A stretch of 64,000 bases of DNA. It comes from Azospirillum sp. OGB3. GTDB taxonomy: Bacteria > Pseudomonadota > Alphaproteobacteria > Azospirillales > Azospirillaceae. Position 1 is the stretch's first letter, and each line of letters begins with the position of its first letter. A program made the position numbers and the translations under genes. Below the pieces are notes generated by a model. It did not search any database. It worked only from the letters and a program-made list of their open reading frames with translations, and was not told where the DNA came from. Location: positions 248,001 to 312,000 of the forward strand of contig NZ_JACHYN010000004.1 in NCBI RefSeq assembly GCF_014192915.1, read 5' to 3'. This document shows positions 59,935 to 64,000 of this stretch, piece by piece.

Positions 59935-60975
59935 GTGAAAGACGACGCCGAACTCATCCGCCATCCGTTTTCCGAAGCACCGGACAATGGGACGGTCCGG
60001 GAGGTGGCGCCGGGTGTGCTATGGCTGCGCCTGCCGCTGCCCTACGCGCTGGACCACGTCAACCTCTACCTGTTCGAGGAAGGGGATGGCTGGGCGCTGT
60101 TCGACACCGGGCTGGGCGACGATGTCAGCCGCGAGTGCTGGGACCGGCTGCTGCGCGGTCCGCTGGGCGGCAAGCCGATCGTCCGGCTGGTGGTCAGCCA
60201 TTTCCACCCCGACCATGTCGGTCTGGCCGGCTGGCTGCACGAGCGTTTCGCCCCGCCGCTGCACATGACGCAGAGCGAGTATTTCTACGCCAAGCTGCTG
60301 CAGCAGGGCCGCGATCCCCAGACGCTGGAGGCGCAGGAGACCTTCTACCAGACCGGCGGCCTGTCGCCCGACGAGATCCAGCAGATGCTCGGCCGCGGCC
60401 TCAGCTACCTGAACCGCACGACCGGGCTGGCCCCCAGCTTCGAGCGGATGATCCCCGGCCAGACCATGCGGCTGGGCGGGCGCGACTGGCGCATCCTGAC
60501 CGGCGGCGGCCATTCGCCGGAGCAGGCGATGCTCTATTGCCCCGCGGACCGGCTGTTCCTGGCTGCCGATCAGGTCATCGCGCGCATCTCCCCCAACGTC
60601 AGCGTCTCGGCGATGCAGCCCAAGGCCGACCCGTTGGGGCTCTACCTGTCGTCGCTGGCCGCGATCCGCGAGGAGGTGGCGGCGGACTCGCTGGTCCTGT
60701 CCGGTCACAGGCTGCCCTTCTACGGGCTGGACCACCGCACCCGCGCGCTGGAGGCCCACCACGTCGACCGTTGCGCGCAGATCGCCGAGGCCTGCCGCGC
60801 CAAGCCGCTGAGCTGCAAGGAGCTGGTGCCGGTGCTGTTCCGCCGCGCGCTGGATTCCCACCAGCTCAGCTTCGCCTTCGGCGAGGCGCTGGCTCACATC
60901 AACCACATGGTCGGGCTCGGCGAACTGCGCACCGAGACGCGGGCCGACGGGGTGCTGGCCTATCACAGCGCTTGA
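59935..60975 (+). CDS. MBL-fold metallo-hydrolase
   Basis: Metallo-beta-lactamase superfamily hydrolase (346 aa). The metal site HFHPDH is at residues 89-94, with DTGLGDD before it, GGGHSPEQAMLYC and FLAADQVI supplying later ligands, and SGHRLPFYG the last histidine. It resembles glyoxalase II-like and lactonase-type cytoplasmic hydrolases with a C-terminal winged-helix segment (VDRCAQIAEACRAKPLSCKEL). The substrate is unknown. The GTG start at 59935 follows AGGAGG. Confidence 0.85.
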   Translation: MKDDAELIRHPFSEAPDNGTVREVAPGVLWLRLPLPYALDHVNLYLFEEGDGWALFDTGLGDDVSRECWDRLLRGPLGGKPIVRLVVSHFHPDHVGLAGWLHERFAPPLHMTQSEYFYAKLLQQGRDPQTLEAQETFYQTGGLSPDEIQQMLGRGLSYLNRTTGLAPSFERMIPGQTMRLGGRDWRILTGGGHSPEQAMLYCPADRLFLAADQVIARISPNVSVSAMQPKADPLGLYLSSLAAIREEVAADSLVLSGHRLPFYGLDHRTRALEAHHVDRCAQIAEACRAKPLSCKELVPVLFRRALDSHQLSFAFGEALAHINHMVGLGELRTETRADGVLAYHSA

Positions 60976-60991
60976 TCCGGCGGGCGTTGCC

Positions 60992-61696
60992 TCATCGGCA
61001 GACGCGGTACGGCCCCATGTCGAGGTGGAAGTGGTCGCGGTGGGCCTCGTTGTAGTCGGGGCCCAGCACCGCGCGGAAGACCTCGCAGGCGCCGTCGCGC
61101 ACCTCGCGCAGGAAGGCGGCCTTGCGGCCGTCCGCCGGCGTCCAGTCGCCGGGCAGGGCGATGGTGGTGCCGTCGGCCAGCGTGAAGCCGGCGATATCGA
61201 CGGCGTTGGCGGTGGCGTGTTCGCTGCGGCGCCCCTCCGCCCGGCCGTAGACGTTGCGGCAGGCGTAGCTTCCCAGATGCCGGACCCGTGTCACCGGCTG
61301 GCCGAAATGCCGCTGCGCCGCGGGCTGGAGCGTGTGCGTCTCGAACAGCATCCAGGCGGCGGCAAGCGGGCAGGTGACGGTGAAGCCGCTGTTGAAGGCC
61401 ACGGCGGAGCGGCTGACCTGCACCGCATCGGTCAGGCCGCAGTCTGGACCGGTCTGCCGGTCGGTCACCGGACTGAAGCGCAGGCCTGTGGCGCCCAGGA
61501 CGGCGTGACACTGCCGGGGGGCGCCGTCCAGCCGGGACAGCTTGAGGCGCGTCAGCAGGTTCGGGGCCTCCGTGATGTCCAGCGGCGCCCAGGGGTCGTA
61601 GCGGGATGGAACCGTCACCGCGCCCGTTCCCACCAGCGCCGCCCCGCCGGCGGCCAGAAAGAGCAGGAGCGCCGTCCAGCGCAAGAACCGTCCCAT
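60992..61696 (-). CDS. Extensin-like (Extensin_C family) protein
   Basis: 234 aa with an N-terminal membrane anchor or signal (LRWTALLLFLAAGGAALVGT). The Extensin_C domain is recognisable from its cysteine pattern and motifs: CHAVLGATGLRFSPV, DCGLTDAVQVSRSAVAFNSG, SYACRNVYGR, SEHATANAVDIAGF and the C-terminal HRDHFHLDMGPYRVC. The SEHATANAVD and HFHLD blocks resemble LAS/peptidase-M15-like metal sites, which suggests a peptidoglycan-active enzyme; family function is not established. ATG 61696 is preferred to TTG 61708. Confidence 0.82.
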   Translation of the reverse strand: MGRFLRWTALLLFLAAGGAALVGTGAVTVPSRYDPWAPLDITEAPNLLTRLKLSRLDGAPRQCHAVLGATGLRFSPVTDRQTGPDCGLTDAVQVSRSAVAFNSGFTVTCPLAAAWMLFETHTLQPAAQRHFGQPVTRVRHLGSYACRNVYGRAEGRRSEHATANAVDIAGFTLADGTTIALPGDWTPADGRKAAFLREVRDGACEVFRAVLGPDYNEAHRDHFHLDMGPYRVCR

Positions 61697-61913
61697 GCGT
61701 CTGCCCAAATTTCCCGTTGCGGCACCTCAGGCTGAACAGCGGGAACGCCCGCATGGCTCCCCCGGATCGTATTCCCCCTAATTGCTTATGAACCGGCGGT
61801 GGGGGCGGACTGTTGTCCAAGCGGCGGTTCATCCGTTCGTGCAATTGGACGGAGCGTGACTTCCATGCCACAGTTCCAGCGTTGCCCTTCGTCACGCGGT
61901 GAGGGAGAGTCCG

Positions 61914-62222
61914 ATGTCCGATGCACACGATGAAGTCCTGGCCATGCAGGGCCGGACCGAACGCGCGAATTCCACGATCCCGCTCACCGCTTCCTCCGCG
62001 CTGGCCTCCGCCGCCGCGCTGTTTCGGAAGATCGAAACGCCTCCGCCTCCGTCTCCGCCCGCCGAGGAGTGGATCGTCGGCGACGCCGGGGCCTTCGGCA
62101 TCGGCGCCTACGGCCGCCTGCCCACCGCCGTTCCGGCGGCTTCGGTGGCGCCGGAACTGCTGGCGCGGCGGGAGTTGGCGGCACGGCTCGACGGCGGGAT
62201 GGCCGAGGACACCGCCGGCTGA
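61914..62222 (+). CDS. Hypothetical protein, 102 aa
   Basis: GGGAGAG precedes ATG 61914. The product has no recognised domain: a polar N-terminus (SDAHDEVLAMQGRTERANST), a proline run (ETPPPPSPPAEEW) and an alanine-rich end. Codon composition matches neighbouring genes, so it is probably coding, but this is the weakest call in the region. Confidence 0.4.
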   Translation: MSDAHDEVLAMQGRTERANSTIPLTASSALASAAALFRKIETPPPPSPPAEEWIVGDAGAFGIGAYGRLPTAVPAASVAPELLARRELAARLDGGMAEDTAG

Positions 62223-62236
62223 GGCGCGATCGTCGC

Positions 62237-62668
62237 TCAGCCGTCCTTGCGGTACAGGGCGACCAGCGCCGTGAGGACGGCGGGGTCGTCGTAGCGGCCG
62301 AGGAACAGGTCGCCGATGGCCCGGCGCAGCAGGATGCTGATCCGGGCGCGGGCGCGGCCATGAACGGCGCCCTCCAGCCGGCGGCAGCGGTTGCACAGCA
62401 GGCGGACCCGCTCGACCGCCGAGCGGGTGATGCGCAGCGCCTCGACGCTGACCAGGATGTCGGTGGTGGCGGCGTATTCGGCAGCCTCCGGCCAGGGCAC
62501 GCGGCGCCCGCGGCCGTCGCGCCACGTCTCGTCCGCCCCGTCGTACCAGCGCCCGTCGGGCAGGCAGCGCACGACGACCCCGTCGGGCCGCCCGCAGCAG
62601 CGGCAGCGCAGATTCCCCGAGGTCTCCCCCACACGCACCGGGTCAAGATAGGGCGCACGGATCTGCAT
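62237..62668 (-). CDS. Hypothetical protein with zinc-ribbon-like cysteines
   Basis: 143 aa from the ATG at 62668, which has GGGAG five bases upstream; an in-frame ATG at 62713 would add 15 residues. Cysteine pairs CRCCGRPDG and CNRCRRLEGA, about 70 residues apart, could bind one metal, as in HNH-like or zinc-ribbon proteins, but the HNH catalytic residues are not clear. The remainder is rich in Arg. I do not assign a function. Confidence 0.5.
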   Translation of the reverse strand: MQIRAPYLDPVRVGETSGNLRCRCCGRPDGVVVRCLPDGRWYDGADETWRDGRGRRVPWPEAAEYAATTDILVSVEALRITRSAVERVRLLCNRCRRLEGAVHGRARARISILLRRAIGDLFLGRYDDPAVLTALVALYRKDG

Positions 62669-62807
62669 CCGGCTCCCGGAGCGTGTCTGCCTGCCCCGCA
62701 TCGGCTGTTCCATTCCCTTGGATCGGAGTCCCCGCGCGGGGGAGGTCCCCGGCGGGACGGGGACCATGACACGGAACGGCCGGTTCCGCGCGTGACTTCT
62801 GCGCGGG

Positions 62808-63143
62808 TCAGGCCGCGAAGGGCATCAGCAGCAGCGTGACCGAGGCCAGCGTGAAGGCGGCCATGGAGCGGCGTCCCACGGCGACGGCGGCCTCGTCCTG
62901 CCCGCTCTCCTCCAGGCGCAGCGCCAGGAAGCCCTGGGCCATGCCCGACGCGAAGGTGATGATGTGGATGATCGCGAGGCCGGGCAGCGCGTCCAGCCCC
63001 AGCAGCAGGGTGACCGCGCCCAGCACCATGCCGTTGAAGGCGGCCTGCCGCAGGATGGGTTCCCAATGCTCGCGGGCGACGAAGGTTTCGACCATGTCCA
63101 GCGGGTGGCCGTTCCGCTCGTCCGGATCGGTGTACAGGCTCAT
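62808..63143 (-). CDS. Small membrane protein, 111 aa
   Basis: Three hydrophobic segments (GMVLGAVTLLLGLDALPGLAI, IIHIITFASGMAQGFLAL, MAAFTLASVTLLLMPFAA) after a polar N-terminus (SLYTDPDERNGHPLD). No family is recognised. It follows the anti-sigma-like gene on the same strand with a gap of about 60 bases and may be cotranscribed. Confidence 0.6.
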   Translation of the reverse strand: MSLYTDPDERNGHPLDMVETFVAREHWEPILRQAAFNGMVLGAVTLLLGLDALPGLAIIHIITFASGMAQGFLALRLEESGQDEAAVAVGRRSMAAFTLASVTLLLMPFAA

Positions 63144-63201
63144 GGCTGGGCTCCACAGGCTTGGTGGGCTCCGCCCGACAGGGTCTCAGGGCGGTGCGGT
63201 G

Positions 63202-64000
63202 TCAGGATCGGCGGATGCTGTCCGCCATCTTCTTGGCGACGGTCAGCAGATCGCCGTCGGCCTTGTTGCCGGTGACGGTGTAGGCGACCAGCCCGGCCCG
63301 CCAGTAGACGAGCCGCAGGCTGTCCTGCACGACGGTGTGCAGCGTGCCATCCTGCGCCGGACCTCCCGACGCGACGAACAGGGTCAGCAGTTCGCCGTCC
63401 GGTTCCCTGTAGAGAAACTGGAGAGCGGTGCCATGGTTCCATGGAACGATGCTGGCCCGGATCAGGGTCAGTTCCGGACCGATGGCGGGAAGCGCCACCG
63501 TCATGCCGCGGCCCTCTGGCAGCGGCACCTGGGCGGTCTGCGCCGGGACCGGCGTTGCGTCCATCTGGGGCGGGGCCGGCTGCAGCGTGTTGAGCGCGAC
63601 CGCCTTGGAATGGGCCTCCGCCGCCTCGTCCGCGAAGGCGGGGACATCATCGACCGCGCCGGCCAGTTGCGGCCCGGCGGTCCCGCCCGACTGCACCCAC
63701 ACGGTCAGGCTCCACCCCCCCATGACCAGCAGCATGGCGGCGGCCAGCGGGGCGACCCGCCGGGAGAAGCGGTCCATGTCCAGGCGCCAGCGCAGGCGTC
63801 CCGCCAGCGTTTCGGTTTCCCGCACCGAAACGGCGGCCATCATGTCGAGGCCAAGCTTCAGCATTTCCTGCTGGTGCCGATACTCGTCCAGCTTGGCGGC
63901 CAGGGCCGGGTTGACGGCGAGCTGCGCTTCGAAGGCGGCGCGGCGGGCCGGCTCCATCTCCCCGTCCATGTAGAGATGCAGGTCGACGTCCTGGTTGAGG
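63202..64000 (-). CDS. Anti-sigma-factor-like membrane protein (partial at window end)
   Basis: The frame continues to the window edge, so the start is outside. The visible N-terminal part (DVDLHLYMDGEMEPARRAAF) matches the zinc-finger-like anti-sigma family that binds ECF sigma factors. One helix (VAPLAAAMLLVMGGWSLTVWV) separates a cytoplasmic sigma-binding part from a periplasmic domain of about 150 residues ending QDSLRLVYWRAGLVAYTVTG. An internal ATG at 63969 is not the true start because the family motif extends upstream. The ECF sigma gene should lie just beyond the window. Confidence 0.75.
   Translation of the reverse strand, partial: LNQDVDLHLYMDGEMEPARRAAFEAQLAVNPALAAKLDEYRHQQEMLKLGLDMMAAVSVRETETLAGRLRWRLDMDRFSRRVAPLAAAMLLVMGGWSLTVWVQSGGTAGPQLAGAVDDVPAFADEAAEAHSKAVALNTLQPAPPQMDATPVPAQTAQVPLPEGRGMTVALPAIGPELTLIRASIVPWNHGTALQFLYREPDGELLTLFVASGGPAQDGTLHTVVQDSLRLVYWRAGLVAYTVTGNKADGDLLTVAKKMADSIRRS

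Noticed and set aside
1..64000. Search for tRNA, rRNA, insertion sequences, prophage or toxin-antitoxin genes
   Set aside because: None was recognised by eye on either strand; a dedicated covariance or profile search was not possible here.

Overview
The window is GC-rich DNA (coding regions heavily biased to G/C at third positions) from what looks like an alphaproteobacterium of the Rhodospirillales, most like Azospirillum. That placement is inference from gene families and order (AmpR-type regulator beside a class A beta-lactamase, HutF/HutG histidine route, ttrBCA, a PutA without a ribbon-helix-helix domain, a Wzx/Wzy/ExoP-type exopolysaccharide locus). No rRNA, tRNA, CRISPR array, insertion sequence or phage gene was seen. 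The window opens inside a gene ending in an HPt domain and closes inside an anti-sigma-factor-like gene.

Layout. 1-3.5 kb: 3' end of a phosphorelay (HPt) protein, then a proVWX glycine betaine/proline uptake operon on the minus strand. 4-8 kb: an M3 oligopeptidase, hutD and a lysozyme-inhibitor-like lipid-free secreted protein, with two inverted copies of a roughly 140-bp palindromic intergenic element. 7.8-13.5 kb: hutG-hutF-iclR (minus) divergent from an amino acid ABC transporter operon (plus). Two near-identical 16-bp inverted repeats in the divergent promoter suggest shared control by the IclR protein. 13.5-16 kb: an MFS transporter and a short RecD-like helicase. 16-21 kb: ttrBCA (tetrathionate reductase-like molybdoenzyme). 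21-24 kb: class A beta-lactamase with divergent ampR, then an aldo/keto reductase. 24.4-29 kb: a chemoreceptor, an ABC membrane-domain-only protein and an HPP-CBS protein. 28.9-31.1 kb: parAB flanked on both sides by the same 14-bp palindrome, a likely private parS. 31-36.5 kb: M48 lipoprotein protease, flavodoxin-like protein, HTH protein with a lysine/proline-rich tail, AbrB-type membrane protein, a hydroxypyruvate/2-oxo-tetronate isomerase and an AEC permease.

36.6-53.6 kb is one long exopolysaccharide region, all on the minus strand. Reading with transcription it carries a carbohydrate-binding beta-helix protein, a glycosyltransferase and polysaccharide deacetylase pair, a small membrane protein with a second (paralogous) beta-helix protein and a GNAT-like acyltransferase, then a nucleotide-sugar dehydrogenase, an ExoP/Wzc co-polymerase, a Wzy-like polymerase, a Wzx-like flippase and two glycosyltransferases. 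The transcription units are separated by unusually AT-rich leaders that contain strong hairpins. A priming glycosyltransferase and an outer-membrane export protein are not in the window.

54-59.5 kb is a proline module: an Lrp/AsnC regulator divergent from proC and a bifunctional putA. The rest (59.5-64 kb) holds a small conserved protein, an MBL-fold hydrolase, an extensin-like protein, three small unrecognised proteins and a truncated anti-sigma-factor-like gene.

The observations most worth following up are the parS-like palindromes around parAB, the twin operators between hutG and the ABC transporter, and the pair of paralogous beta-helix proteins (one with duplicated carbohydrate-binding domains) embedded in the exopolysaccharide locus.
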